DNA of 50,535 nucleotides from a bacterium (GTDB taxonomy: Bacteria; Pseudomonadota; Alphaproteobacteria; Ferrovibrionales; Ferrovibrionaceae), in the NCBI GenBank assembly GCA_022844005.1, contig JALHMN010000011.1, positions 1-50,535 on the forward strand, read 5' to 3'. Under the pieces are notes generated by a model. It saw only the letters and a list, made by a program, of their open reading frames with translations, was not told the DNA's origin and made no database searches. Both the position numbers and the translations under genes were made by a program. Positions 17,255 to 25,975 of this stretch are shown here, piece after piece; positions within the stretch are counted from its first letter, which is position 1; every line of letters starts with the position of its first letter.

Positions 17255-19036
17255 TCAGGCACAGAGCAGGTCGTCGTCGATCTGGTAGAGCGCTTCGGCG
17301 CCCGCGGTGGCGGGGCCGACCAGGGCGGCCGCCTGGGGCAGCACCTGTTCCATGTAGAAGCGCGCGGTTGCGATCTTCGCCTTGTGGAAGGGGACGTCGT
17401 TTCCGGCCGCCGCTTCCCTCGCCGCCGCCTCGGCGCCGACCGCGAGCAGATAGCCGCCCGCCACCGTGCCGAACAGCCGCAGATAGGGGCTCGAACCGGC
17501 GGCCACCGCGACCGGATCGGAGCCTACCTTGGGCAGCAGCCATTCGCTCGCCGTCCTCAGGGCGACCGCCGCATCGGTGAGCGGTGCCTTGAAGGCGCCG
17601 AGATCGCCCGAAAGCCCGGCGGCGAAGGTCTCGATCCGGCCGATGAACCGGCGCACCGTCTCGCCGCCTTCCAGCGGCAGCTTGCGCATCACGAGGTCCG
17701 CCGCCTGGATGCCGTTGGTGCCCTCGTAGATCGGCGCGATACGGCTGTCGCGCATGTGCTGCGCCGCGCCGGTCTCCTCGATGAAGCCCATGCCGCCATG
17801 GATCTGCACCCCGATCGAGGTGAGCTCGACGCCGAGATCGGTGGACCAGCCCTTCGACACCGGCGTCAGCAGTTCGACCAGGTGCTGGGCACGCTTCCGT
17901 TCCGCCTCGTCGGGGTGGTGGCGGGCGACATCCATCGACTGCGCGTTCAGATAGACCAGCGCCCGCATCGCCTCGATCTGGCTCTTCATCAGCAGCAGCA
18001 TCCGGCGCACGTCCGGGTGCTGGATGATGCCGCCGGTCTCCGGGCCGACGGGGGGCTTGCCCTGGCGGCGGTCGCGGGCGAAGGCGGCCGCCTGCTGATA
18101 GGCGCGCTCGGCGATGGCGAGGCCCTGCAGGCCGACCGAAAGGCGCGCGTTGTTCATCATGGTGAACATGCAGCGCATGCCCTTGTTCTCTTCGCCGACC
18201 AGCCAGCCGGTGGCACCGCCGTTGTCGCCGAAGGACATGACGCAGGTCGGGCTGCCGTGGATGCCGAGCTTGTGCTCGATGGAGACGCAGCGCAGGTCGT
18301 TCCTCTCGCCGAGGCTGCCATCGGCATTGACCAGGAACTTCGGCACCAGGAACAGCGAGATGCCGCGGGTGCCGGCCGGCGCCCCGGGCAGGCGGGCCAG
18401 CACCAGATGGATGATGTTCTCGGCCATGTCGTGTTCGCCGAAGGTGATGAAGATCTTCTGGCCCTGGATGCGATAGCTGCCGTCGGCCTGCTTCTCGGCC
18501 TTGCTGCGCAGCGCCCCCACATCCGATCCCGCCTGCGGCTCGGTCAGGTTCATGGTCCCGGTCCAGCGCCCCGAAACCATGTGCTCGAGATAGACGCGCT
18601 TCTGCTCCTCGGTGCCATGCGTGCCGATCGCCTCGACCGCCCCCTGGTTCAAGAGCGGGCAGAGGCAGAAGGCCATGTTGGCCGAGGTCATCATCTCCTG
18701 CACGGCGAGCGACACCGCCCAGGGCAGGCCGCCGCCGCCATGCTCCGGCTCGAAGGGCACGCCGTTCCAGCCGCCCTCGACGAACTGCCGGTAGGCATCG
18801 GCGAAGCCGGGCGCGGTCCGCACCACGCCGTTCTCGTATTTCGAACCCTGCAGGTCGCCGCCCCGGTTCAACGGCGCCAGCACGCCGGCGGCGAATTTCG
18901 CCGCTTCCTCCAGCACCGCGTCCACCACCCCGGCATCGGCATTCTCGCATCCTGGAAAGGCCGCCACCGCCGGCAGGTCGGCGATGTGGTTCAGGGTGAA
19001 GCGGATTTCCTTCAGCGGTGCGCGATAGTCGGCCAT
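17255..19036 (-). CDS. Acyl-CoA dehydrogenase (long DmdC-like form)
   Basis: FAD enzyme introducing an alpha-beta double bond into acyl-CoA thioesters. 593 residues, longer than the usual ~380. This fits the FadE/DmdC-like subgroup with an extra C-terminal domain. The FAD/substrate-binding stretch is TGTMNLTEPQAGSDVGALRS near residue 165. IHGGMGFIEETGAAQHMRDS (read in parts) near 430 and RIAPIYEGTNGIQAADLV are the acyl-CoA dehydrogenase C-terminal signatures. Substrate length is unknown; fatty-acid or methylmercaptopropionyl-CoA oxidation are both possible. It stands alone, divergent from the DUF805 gene. Confidence 0.93.
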   Translation of the reverse strand: MADYRAPLKEIRFTLNHIADLPAVAAFPGCENADAGVVDAVLEEAAKFAAGVLAPLNRGGDLQGSKYENGVVRTAPGFADAYRQFVEGGWNGVPFEPEHGGGGLPWAVSLAVQEMMTSANMAFCLCPLLNQGAVEAIGTHGTEEQKRVYLEHMVSGRWTGTMNLTEPQAGSDVGALRSKAEKQADGSYRIQGQKIFITFGEHDMAENIIHLVLARLPGAPAGTRGISLFLVPKFLVNADGSLGERNDLRCVSIEHKLGIHGSPTCVMSFGDNGGATGWLVGEENKGMRCMFTMMNNARLSVGLQGLAIAERAYQQAAAFARDRRQGKPPVGPETGGIIQHPDVRRMLLLMKSQIEAMRALVYLNAQSMDVARHHPDEAERKRAQHLVELLTPVSKGWSTDLGVELTSIGVQIHGGMGFIEETGAAQHMRDSRIAPIYEGTNGIQAADLVMRKLPLEGGETVRRFIGRIETFAAGLSGDLGAFKAPLTDAAVALRTASEWLLPKVGSDPVAVAAGSSPYLRLFGTVAGGYLLAVGAEAAAREAAAGNDVPFHKAKIATARFYMEQVLPQAAALVGPATAGAEALYQIDDDLLCA

Positions 19037-19156
19037 GGGGCTCCCCGGCAGGATGGCGTCTTCTGGTTTGCCCGATGATGTAGCCGGGCCGGGGGCGAAA
19101 GCAAACCGCGCCCTCGCGCCCTATGATCGCAGCGCAACCGAGTCGTGGGGGATGCG

Positions 19157-19525
19157 ATGCAGGCGTTCGACTGGAAGTGGTTTCTGCTGTCATTCGACGG
19201 GCGGATCACCCGCTCGGCCTATTGGCTGAAATTCGTGCTGCCCTATCTCGTCATCGCCGTCGTGCTCGGCATCCTGGACGCCATTCTGGGTATGCAGGCC
19301 GAAGGCGTCGGCCTCCTGGGCGGTCTCTTCGGTCTCGCCGCGATCTGGCCGTCGATCGCCGTCGGTGCCAAGCGCTGCCACGACCGCGGCCGATCCGGCT
19401 GGTTCCAGCTCATCCTGCTGATCCCGGTCGTCGGCGTCATCTGGCTGCTGGTGGAAGTGGGCTTCCTCCGCGGCACGATGGGCGAGAACCGCTTCGGCCC
19501 CGATCCGCTGGACGGCGTGGCCTGA
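19157..19525 (+). CDS. DUF805 family small membrane protein
   Basis: 122 residues, three to four membrane segments. Typical DUF805 features are the opening FDWKWFLLSFDGRITRSAYW, the central AVGAKRCHDRGRSGW, and the end MGENRFGPDPL. ATG 19157 is used because GGGGGA stands 5 nt upstream; an in-frame GTG at 19145 lacks this. The function is unknown in the family. It ends 1 bp before the stop of the convergent HAD gene. Confidence 0.92.
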   Translation: MQAFDWKWFLLSFDGRITRSAYWLKFVLPYLVIAVVLGILDAILGMQAEGVGLLGGLFGLAAIWPSIAVGAKRCHDRGRSGWFQLILLIPVVGVIWLLVEVGFLRGTMGENRFGPDPLDGVA

Positions 19526-19526
19526 G

Positions 19527-20189
19527 CTAAAGCCCGAGCAGCGCCGGCAACTCGGCCATCCGGCGGAACAGGGTTCCGCCGGCCGCGGCCAGCGCCTCCG
19601 GCCGGGCGATCGTGCCGCCGGCATAGGCGAGGGGACGCATGCCCGCGGCGGCGGCGGCGCGGATGCCGGGTTCGGAATCCTCCACCACGACGCAGGCCGC
19701 GGGTGCCATGCCCATCCGCGTCGCGGCATGCAGGAAGAGATCGGGAAAAGGCTTCCCCCGGGCGACCTCGGTGGCGCTGAAGATTCGTCCCTCGAAGCGG
19801 CCGATGAGGCCCGTCCGCCCCAGCGTCACCGCCATCTTGGCATGCTCGCCGGAGGAGGCGACGCAGGTGGCGATGCCCGCCGCCTCGATCCGGTCGATAG
19901 CGGCGATCACGCCTTCCACCGGCTCCACCCGTTCGGCCAGCGCCGCGAAGGTCTCCACCTGCAGGTCGTCCAGGAAGCCCTCGGGCAGGGGTTTGCCGAA
20001 TCGTTCCGCCAGCAGCGCCATGCAGCTCGCCATCGACCGGCCGATCAGGTCGCGGTTCGCCTCTTCCAGCGTGATGGCGAAGCCGGCGCGGTTCAGATGG
20101 GCGACGAAGAGCGGGTTCGAGATCACTTCGGAATCGACCAGCACGCCGTCGCAATCGAAGATGACTAGATCGGGCAGGGAAGGGCGCAT
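19527..20189 (-). CDS. HAD-superfamily phosphatase (beta-phosphoglucomutase/phosphoglycolate-phosphatase-like)
   Basis: 220 residues. The four HAD motifs are visible: FDCDGVLVDSE (nucleophile and acid Asp near residues 12 and 14), VASSGEHAK (motif II Ser), KPFPDLFLHAA (motif III Lys), and VVVEDSEPGIRAA (motif IV acids). A helical cap lies between motifs I and II. It dephosphorylates or isomerises a small phosphometabolite whose identity is unclear. ATG 20189 is chosen since the homology begins there; there is open frame further upstream without family features. Confidence 0.9.
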   Translation of the reverse strand: MRPSLPDLVIFDCDGVLVDSEVISNPLFVAHLNRAGFAITLEEANRDLIGRSMASCMALLAERFGKPLPEGFLDDLQVETFAALAERVEPVEGVIAAIDRIEAAGIATCVASSGEHAKMAVTLGRTGLIGRFEGRIFSATEVARGKPFPDLFLHAATRMGMAPAACVVVEDSEPGIRAAAAAGMRPLAYAGGTIARPEALAAAGGTLFRRMAELPALLGL

Positions 20190-20248
20190 GCGCGCCCTTC
20201 TAGCCGGATTCGCTCCCGCTGTTCGCCCGCTTGTTCGCGGACTTGCGC

Positions 20249-21226
20249 CTACATGAACAGCTTCTCGCCCTTCATCTCGGCATAGAGGCCGGCGACGAAT
20301 TCGCCGTAGCCGTTCCAGATCTGCGTCGGCACCTGTTCCGAGGTGCCGAGCACGCGTTCCTTCGCCTGGCTCCAGCGCGGATGCGAGACGGCCGGGTTCA
20401 CATTGGCCCAGAAGCCGTATTCGGCCCCCTGCGCCACCTCCCAATAGCTCTTCGGCCGCTTCTCGGTGAAGGTGAAGCTGACGATCGACTTGACCGACTT
20501 GAAGCCGTACTTCCAGGGCACGGCGAGGCGGAGCGGCGCGCCGTTCTGATGCGGGATCGGCTTGCCGTAGAGGCCGGTCGCGATGAAGGCGAGTTCGTTG
20601 TTCGCCTCGGCCACCGTCAGCCCCTCGGTATAGGGCCAGGGATACCAGGACTGCTTCTGCGCCGGTGCCACCTTGGGGTCGAGGAAGGTCTTCATCTCGA
20701 TGTACTTGGCCGAGCCGAGCGGCTTCGCCAGCGCCACCAGCGCCGCCATCGGGAAGCCCGACCAGGGCACCGCCATCGACCAGGCCTCGACACAGCGATG
20801 CCGATATAGCCGCTCCTCGACCGGCATCTTCCGGATCAGCTCGTCGAAGCCGATGCTGAAGGGCTTTTCGACCATGCCGTCGATGGCAACCGTCCAGGGG
20901 CGGATCTTGAGGCGTTCCTGCGCCTCCTTCCAGATGTCCTTGCTGGTGCCGAATTCGTAGAAGTTGTTGTAGGTGGTGGCGTGCTTCTCGGCCGTCAGCG
21001 GCCGGTCCAGCACGTATTTCTCGTTCCGCTTGGCCGGATAGAGGTCGGCGGTGGGGTCGGGCGCCGCCGCCCTGGCCGCGGCCGGCAGCAGCATCCCGCC
21101 GGGCAGCGAGGCCGCCAGCGCCACCGCCGGCAGGCCGGCGAGAAAGCGTCTGCGGTCGCGATAGACCGCCTCGGGCGTCGCCAGACGTTCCGGCATTTCC
21201 CAGCCCCTGGGGCGTTTGATCAGCAT
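20249..21226 (-). CDS. msrP: Protein-methionine-sulfoxide reductase, catalytic subunit MsrP (YedY)
   Basis: Periplasmic molybdopterin enzyme that repairs oxidised methionines. 325 residues from ATG 21226 (MLIKRPRGWEMPERL). The twin-arginine signal is RDRRRFLAGLPAVALA. The molybdenum-ligating Cys is in YRHRCVEAWSMAVPWSGFP, and the C-terminus has NPAVSHPRWSQAKER, matching MsrP. In most genomes the heme membrane partner msrQ follows directly. Here the next gene downstream is the HAD phosphatase, so the electron donor must be encoded elsewhere or be different. Confidence 0.95.
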   Translation of the reverse strand: MLIKRPRGWEMPERLATPEAVYRDRRRFLAGLPAVALAASLPGGMLLPAAARAAAPDPTADLYPAKRNEKYVLDRPLTAEKHATTYNNFYEFGTSKDIWKEAQERLKIRPWTVAIDGMVEKPFSIGFDELIRKMPVEERLYRHRCVEAWSMAVPWSGFPMAALVALAKPLGSAKYIEMKTFLDPKVAPAQKQSWYPWPYTEGLTVAEANNELAFIATGLYGKPIPHQNGAPLRLAVPWKYGFKSVKSIVSFTFTEKRPKSYWEVAQGAEYGFWANVNPAVSHPRWSQAKERVLGTSEQVPTQIWNGYGEFVAGLYAEMKGEKLFM

Positions 21227-21348
21227 GCCGCTACTCCATCCGCGCTGTCGTTGAAGCATAGGGTGCGCCGGCCGGCCGGTCGGTCAACTGGCCGTGACGG
21301 CCGCCGGCGCCTTCCCTCTCCTAACATACGCGGGCGGCGGCCCATGCG

Positions 21349-23226
21349 TTACGCGGCGGCGCGATCGGCCGGCAGGCTGTCCGGAATCTGCAGCGGCAGG
21401 CTGACCCGGGCGATGGTTCCGCGCCCCGGCTCGCTTTCCAGCGACAGCCGCCCCCCATGCAGCTCGCAGAGGCGGACCGCGATCGGCAGGCCGAGGCCGG
21501 TGCCCTCGAAGCGCCGCGCCAGGGTTCCGTCCGATTGCACGAAGGGCTGCAGCACCCGCTCGATGTCCTTCGCTTCGATGCCGATGCCGTTGTCGCGGAC
21601 CTCGATCTGCACCTGTTCCTCGCCGGGGCGGATGCGGATGCTGACCCGGCCGCCGGGCGGGGTGAACTTGATGGCGTTGCCGATGAGGTTCAGCAGGATC
21701 TGGCGGATCGATCGGGGATCCCCCTGGATGAAGGGCGGGGTTTCCGGCAGGTCGGTCTCGATGACGAGCTTGCCGCGCTCGGCCAGCGCCTGCAGCATCT
21801 GGCAGGTCTGGCCCACGGCCGAGGCGAGGTTGACCGGCTGGAAGCGTACCTCGGCGCCGCCGGCCTCCAGCCGGGCGATGTCCAGGATGTCGTTGACGAT
21901 GCCGAGCAGGTGCACGCCGGCACCGTGGATGTCGGCGATGTATTCCTTCTGCTTCGCCTCCCCCAGGCTGATGGTCATCATCAGTTCGGAGAAGCCGATA
22001 ATGGCGTTCAGCGGGGTGCGCAATTCGTGGCTCATCGAGGCGAGAAACGCCGATTTCGCCTTGTTCGCCGCCTCCGCCGCCTCGGCGGCGGCATACAGCG
22101 CGTGGGCCGTGCGCTCGCGATCGGTGACGTCCGAACCGACGCCGCGCCACAGCCCCTCCTCGGCCGACAGCCGGCCCGACAGCGACAGCCAGATGCGCTC
22201 GCCGCCGCGCTCCAGCGCCACCACCCGGTCGTGGAAGGCCTCGCCTCGCCGCAGATCCGCCAGCAGCGTCGGCCAGCCCTCCGCGCCGCCCGGCGGCCGC
22301 AGGCTCTCCAGCATCACCCCGTCCAGGCTCCCCGGCGCCCGGCCCAGAAGCTCGCTCATGCGCTCGGGCGGGGCCCGCAGGCGTCCCTCGCGGTCGGCGC
22401 TCCACAGCCAGTCCGAACCCTGCTCGCCATAGGTGTTGAGCAGCAGCGCCACCGTCTCGGCCGCCTCCTTCTGCGCCAGGCGCGTGATCAGGTTGCGGGC
22501 GAAACCGTCGAAGGCCTGACCGACGGTCATGCCCATCACGCCGACGAAGGAGATGAAGAGCGCGGCGATGCCCAGATGCTCGCTGCCCATGGCGGCGAGG
22601 CCGGCGGTGGTCGGCAGCAGGATGGCGCCGGCGAAGGCCAGTCCGGCCGCCGGGATCGGCGCCAGCGCGGCGATGCCGCCCGCCGCCATGCCGAGCGACA
22701 GCGCCAGCAGCAGCGCCCGTCCGATCCCGTCCGAAGGGGCGTAGAAGGCGACGAAGCCCGCGCCCCAGATCAGCCCGTGCAGCGCCGCCTGCCAGACGAT
22801 GCGGCGGATGGTGGACCGCGAGACCGTCTTCGGCGTCGGCCGGCCCCGGGTCTTCAGCCAGCCGCGCAGGCCGAAGACGACGAAGCCGAGGACGGCCAGG
22901 AACCACGCCAGAAGCGGCCCGTTGTCGCCCTCGCGCCACTGCACCATCACCGTGATGCAGGCATTGACCAGGCTGGTGGCCAGCACGAAGCCGAGGCCCC
23001 GAATCACGGTCGCCACCTGCTCCGGCCGCAGCCGGGCGAATTCGGGGTCCTGCACCGGTTGGTAGAGCGCGCCCAGCGCCCGCAGCGCCGAGGGGGGCAG
23101 CCGGCCGTCCATCTCCATCGGCTGGCGCAGCCGCTCCTGGCCCTTGAGACCGGCCCAGGCAGCCAGGATCGCGACGAGCGGCGCGCCCAGCGTGAAGAGC
23201 AGCTCAGGCCAGTGGTATCCGTTCAT
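21349..23226 (-). CDS. Membrane hybrid-free sensor histidine kinase with PAS domain
   Basis: 625 residues. The N-terminal half (to about 255) has around six or more hydrophobic helices, e.g. VIRGLGFVLATSLVNACITV and LLLALSLGMAAGGIAALAP, without a large periplasmic loop. A PAS-like domain follows (about 260-375). Next are HisKA with FLASMSHELRTPLNAIIGFSE (phospho-acceptor His near 400) and HATPase_c with NLIGNAIKFTP, DNGIGIE and FEGTGLGLPIA. No receiver domain and no adjacent response regulator were found, so it is an orphan kinase. The input signal is unknown; a membrane-intrinsic sensor is likely. Confidence 0.92.
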   Translation of the reverse strand: MNGYHWPELLFTLGAPLVAILAAWAGLKGQERLRQPMEMDGRLPPSALRALGALYQPVQDPEFARLRPEQVATVIRGLGFVLATSLVNACITVMVQWREGDNGPLLAWFLAVLGFVVFGLRGWLKTRGRPTPKTVSRSTIRRIVWQAALHGLIWGAGFVAFYAPSDGIGRALLLALSLGMAAGGIAALAPIPAAGLAFAGAILLPTTAGLAAMGSEHLGIAALFISFVGVMGMTVGQAFDGFARNLITRLAQKEAAETVALLLNTYGEQGSDWLWSADREGRLRAPPERMSELLGRAPGSLDGVMLESLRPPGGAEGWPTLLADLRRGEAFHDRVVALERGGERIWLSLSGRLSAEEGLWRGVGSDVTDRERTAHALYAAAEAAEAANKAKSAFLASMSHELRTPLNAIIGFSELMMTISLGEAKQKEYIADIHGAGVHLLGIVNDILDIARLEAGGAEVRFQPVNLASAVGQTCQMLQALAERGKLVIETDLPETPPFIQGDPRSIRQILLNLIGNAIKFTPPGGRVSIRIRPGEEQVQIEVRDNGIGIEAKDIERVLQPFVQSDGTLARRFEGTGLGLPIAVRLCELHGGRLSLESEPGRGTIARVSLPLQIPDSLPADRAAA

Positions 23227-23334
23227 CCGGAAGCGTCCCTCGCAGGGCGGCCGGCGTCTAGGCTCGCCCCCTTCGGGAGTTTAGGGTGTATTGGGTATAC
23301 AATCGTTAATCGTGATTGCCGGTATGATGCTTCG

Positions 23335-23742
23335 TCAGCTCCCGCCGGTCACCGGGATGACGGCGCGGCCCGCCAGCGTGACGTTCAGCAGGCCGGTGAT
23401 GCCGCCGAGCGGCGCATAGGGCAGCCGGCCGGCAATCTCCAGATAGGTGATGCCGTTCTGCACGCTCGGCGTCACGGTCACGTTCGCTTCCGACCCCGGT
23501 GTGGATTGCAGACGGGCCGTCATGGCGGTGGAGAGCGCGGTGGGATCGGTGATTCGGCTGACGATGGCATGGCGGGCGGTACTGTCCGCCGCGTCCTGCA
23601 GCGTATGGTTGATCCACAGCATCTGCCCCAGTTCGAGGAGGCCGGTCAGGAGCGCCACCATCACCGGCGCGGCCACGGCCAGTTCCGCCGCCGCGGCGCC
23701 GCGGGAATTGGAATGGCGCCCGCCCGGCGCGACGGCCTTCAC
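23335..23742 (-). CDS. TadE-like pseudopilin (second copy)
   Basis: 135 residues from GTG 23742, which overlaps the upstream gene's stop (GTGA). The prepilin-like motif is RGAAAAELAVAAPVMVALLTG: Gly followed by a Glu at +5 and a hydrophobic helix, as in TadE/TadF proteins cleaved by a TadV/CpaA-type peptidase. LELGQMLWINHTLQDAADSTARHAI continues the family pattern (read in parts). The remainder is a beta-rich domain ending AVIPVTGGS. It is probably a minor pseudopilin of a Flp/Tad pilus or of an assembly-independent secretion system. Confidence 0.85.
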   Translation of the reverse strand: MKAVAPGGRHSNSRGAAAAELAVAAPVMVALLTGLLELGQMLWINHTLQDAADSTARHAIVSRITDPTALSTAMTARLQSTPGSEANVTVTPSVQNGITYLEIAGRLPYAPLGGITGLLNVTLAGRAVIPVTGGS

Positions 23743-24170
23743 CGGGTGCGGATCGACGCGCTGGCCGACAGTGTCGGTCCCGTCGCGTAGGTCATGGCGG
23801 GGAATACGGGCGAGAACGGCTGGGTTGCCGCGACTCTCATGTAGGTGCCGGGCGTGGTCCCGTCCTCGCAGGTGAAGCTGCAGGCAACGACGGTGCCGTC
23901 GGCGCATTCGCAGACGCTGCCGGTGGTGACGCTGACCGCCGGGCCGCTGGCCGCGGTGCCGACCACGGCCTGGATTCCAGCCGTGTCGTCGGGATGGGCC
24001 TGCGCATATTCGAGCCCGGCGCGGACGGCGGATTTGAGCTGGCTGGACGCATGGATCGCCCGGCCGAGGTCGGACAGGCCGGCCAGGATCACCAGCAGCA
24101 CCGGCAGGATCAGCGCCAGTTCGACGACGACGTTGCCGTCCCGCGCGCCGAACCCGCCCCGCCTGGTCAC
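23739..24170 (-). CDS. TadE-like pseudopilin (first copy)
   Basis: 143 residues from GTG 24170; the GTG overlaps the TadG-like stop by GTGA. The motif GNVVVELALILPVLLVILAG shows the Gly/+5-Glu prepilin site and helix, followed by LSDLGRAIHASSQLKSAVRAG. The C-terminal half has four Cys (CECADGTVVACSFTCEDG), probably two disulfides in the exposed domain. It lies between two related genes, and all three are coupled by 4-nt overlaps. Confidence 0.85.
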   Translation of the reverse strand: MTRRGGFGARDGNVVVELALILPVLLVILAGLSDLGRAIHASSQLKSAVRAGLEYAQAHPDDTAGIQAVVGTAASGPAVSVTTGSVCECADGTVVACSFTCEDGTTPGTYMRVAATQPFSPVFPAMTYATGPTLSASASIRTR

Positions 24171-25480
24171 GACGACACCCTGATGCTGGTCACTTCGATC
24201 GGCTTTACCCCCATCTCCGCGCAACCGGCGTTGTTGAAGAAGGAATTGCCGATGAAGGTGATGCTCCGGGCGATCAGGCGGGTGCAGCTCGCCGTCGCCG
24301 ATCCGTTGTTGCCCGACCACTCCGCCGGCTGCGCCGGGGCATAGATGGCGCCGGTCAGCGTCATGTTGGAGCCGCCGTTCAGCTTGTTGGCCTGGGTGCT
24401 GGTGGCGCGGCGGTCCTGGTAGATCAGAACGCCGACGAAGGGGTGGGTCGGGTCGCTCGGCGCCACCACCTGCACGTCGGATCCGCCGTTCATCCGCACC
24501 TTGCCGATCTTGGCGAGGTTGCTGCCCTTGGTGGTCAGCACGAAGGTGACCCCCTGCATGCCGGTGCAGTTGCAGCGGATCTTCGCCTGGGCGCCGAAGG
24601 TGAGGTCGCCGTCCAGCACGTAGTAGATGCCGGGATTGAGCGTCACCACCGCCTGCGATCCGAAGGACAGACCGTCGCAATAGACCCCCGGGTCGATCAT
24701 GATGGTGACGTTGGAATAGGACTTGTTGGTGAAGGCGCAGCTGCCGATGCCGGGGATTTCCAGGTCCGCATAGGGATCGGCGATCACCCACATGTGGTCC
24801 AGCCGTCCGCCCGGCAGTGTCACGTTCGCCGAGCCGCCGATATCAGTCCCACCATGCGCCCAGAGCGAGGCGGCGGACAGCGTGGCGCTGCCCGAAACGG
24901 CGACCGAACTCACGCTCGCCGAATTGGATGCCAGCGTGCAGCTCGGCATCTCGAGTATCGTACTGCCCTGGATGTCGAGGGCCTTGTCGAGCAGCGGGTC
25001 GAGCGCCAGCACACAGGCATCGCCCGTCACCGTCACGCTCGCAGTGGATGCCGCCGCGATGGTGATGTCGGCATCGAGAAAAAGGGAGGACAGCAGGCGT
25101 GGCACCTGGCGGTTCAGCTGAACGGCGACCGAGCCCACGCCTCCCGCCGTATTCGGCACCACGTTGATGCTGCCCTCCGAGGGGAGGAATCCGTTCTTCT
25201 TCGCCTGCGCCAGCGCGGCGGCCATGATGCCGGCCTCGTTGCTGCGCACCAGCTCATAGGCTGCGGCGATGGCGCCGGCATCGGCGGCCAGTTGCAGGTC
25301 GTGTTTCTGCTTGTACCAGAGACCCACCTCGACCCCGAGACCGCTCAGGCCGAGCACGGCCGGCATCGCCAGGCCGAAACCCACCACGCCGATGCCGGCC
25401 TCGTTGCGGATCAGGCGCCGCAGGGTCTGGAGACCGGACCGGATGGGGCGGCGGGGGGAAGACGTGGATTGCAAGCGCAT
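24167..25480 (-). CDS. TadG-like pilus/secretion protein
   Basis: 437 residues from ATG 25480 (MRLQSTSSPRRP). A basic N-terminus is followed by RNEAGIGVVGFGLAMPAVLG and LGVEVGLWYKQKHDLQLAADA, the TadG N-terminal pattern with a membrane helix and the Gly-rich prepilin-like start. The large remainder is secreted and rich in Ser/Gly/Asn beta repeats, with several Cys (e.g. GDACVLALDPLL, IRCNCTGM). Such proteins are usually encoded with cpa/tad assembly genes, but none are in this window. It is first of the three-gene unit. Confidence 0.85.
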   Translation of the reverse strand: MRLQSTSSPRRPIRSGLQTLRRLIRNEAGIGVVGFGLAMPAVLGLSGLGVEVGLWYKQKHDLQLAADAGAIAAAYELVRSNEAGIMAAALAQAKKNGFLPSEGSINVVPNTAGGVGSVAVQLNRQVPRLLSSLFLDADITIAAASTASVTVTGDACVLALDPLLDKALDIQGSTILEMPSCTLASNSASVSSVAVSGSATLSAASLWAHGGTDIGGSANVTLPGGRLDHMWVIADPYADLEIPGIGSCAFTNKSYSNVTIMIDPGVYCDGLSFGSQAVVTLNPGIYYVLDGDLTFGAQAKIRCNCTGMQGVTFVLTTKGSNLAKIGKVRMNGGSDVQVVAPSDPTHPFVGVLIYQDRRATSTQANKLNGGSNMTLTGAIYAPAQPAEWSGNNGSATASCTRLIARSITFIGNSFFNNAGCAEMGVKPIEVTSIRVSS

Positions 25481-25663
25481 GACGTTGCGGCCTTTGATTT
25501 GGGGGCTCTCCAATCAATGGCCGTAAGCATTCGTATAAAATCCTACTTCGGCGTTAACTTTCAGTAAAACTTTACGGAATGGCTGTTTCCATCAAAAGTC
25601 GTGCCCGTCGGCGCTGCCGCGCTCCTTGCGACTGATTCGCGTCGGAACAACTTTCCGCTGTAT

Positions 25664-25813
25664 TTATTCGGCTGCGACCAGGGTCCACAGCAGGGTGAGC
25701 GTAACCCACCCACAGGTGGACAGCCCGATCCACCAGATGACGGTCGCCCTCAGGGACATTCCCCCGGTCCGGGCGGCGCTCAGCCCGGCCCGCGCGCGCG
25801 ATTCGCCTGCCAT
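25664..25813 (-). CDS. Small single-pass membrane peptide (49 aa)
   Basis: A short frame opening with MAGESRARAGLSAARTGGMS and ending in one strongly hydrophobic segment (VIWWIGLSTCGWVTLTLLWT) with a terminal acidic residue. The predicted topology is a basic N-terminal tail inside followed by a membrane helix. GGGGAAATGAG precedes the ATG, a reasonable ribosome-binding context. It lies alone between the TadG-like gene and the PEP-CTERM gene, where no longer gene exists. The family is not recognised. Confidence 0.5.
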   Translation of the reverse strand: MAGESRARAGLSAARTGGMSLRATVIWWIGLSTCGWVTLTLLWTLVAAE

Positions 25814-25925
25814 CTCATTTCCCCACCGCCGCCTTGCCGGCGGCGCCCCATTCCTGTCATCCAGCGTCAGCCCCGGTTAATCCGGCGGTCAGCGCTTCGG
25901 TGATCGGTTCGGCCTGAAATAAGAA

Positions 25926-25949
25926 CGCCGGCCACGGGCGTGGCCGGCG
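25926..25949 (-). terminator. Rho-independent terminator of the PEP-CTERM gene
   Basis: Perfect 10-bp stem CGCCGGCCAC / GTGGCCGGCG with a 4-nt loop, 27 bp beyond the stop codon. On the minus strand it is followed by TTCTTATTTC. Confidence 0.7.
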
Positions 25950-25975
25950 CCTTTCTCAGATCCTTCGTCCTCGCC

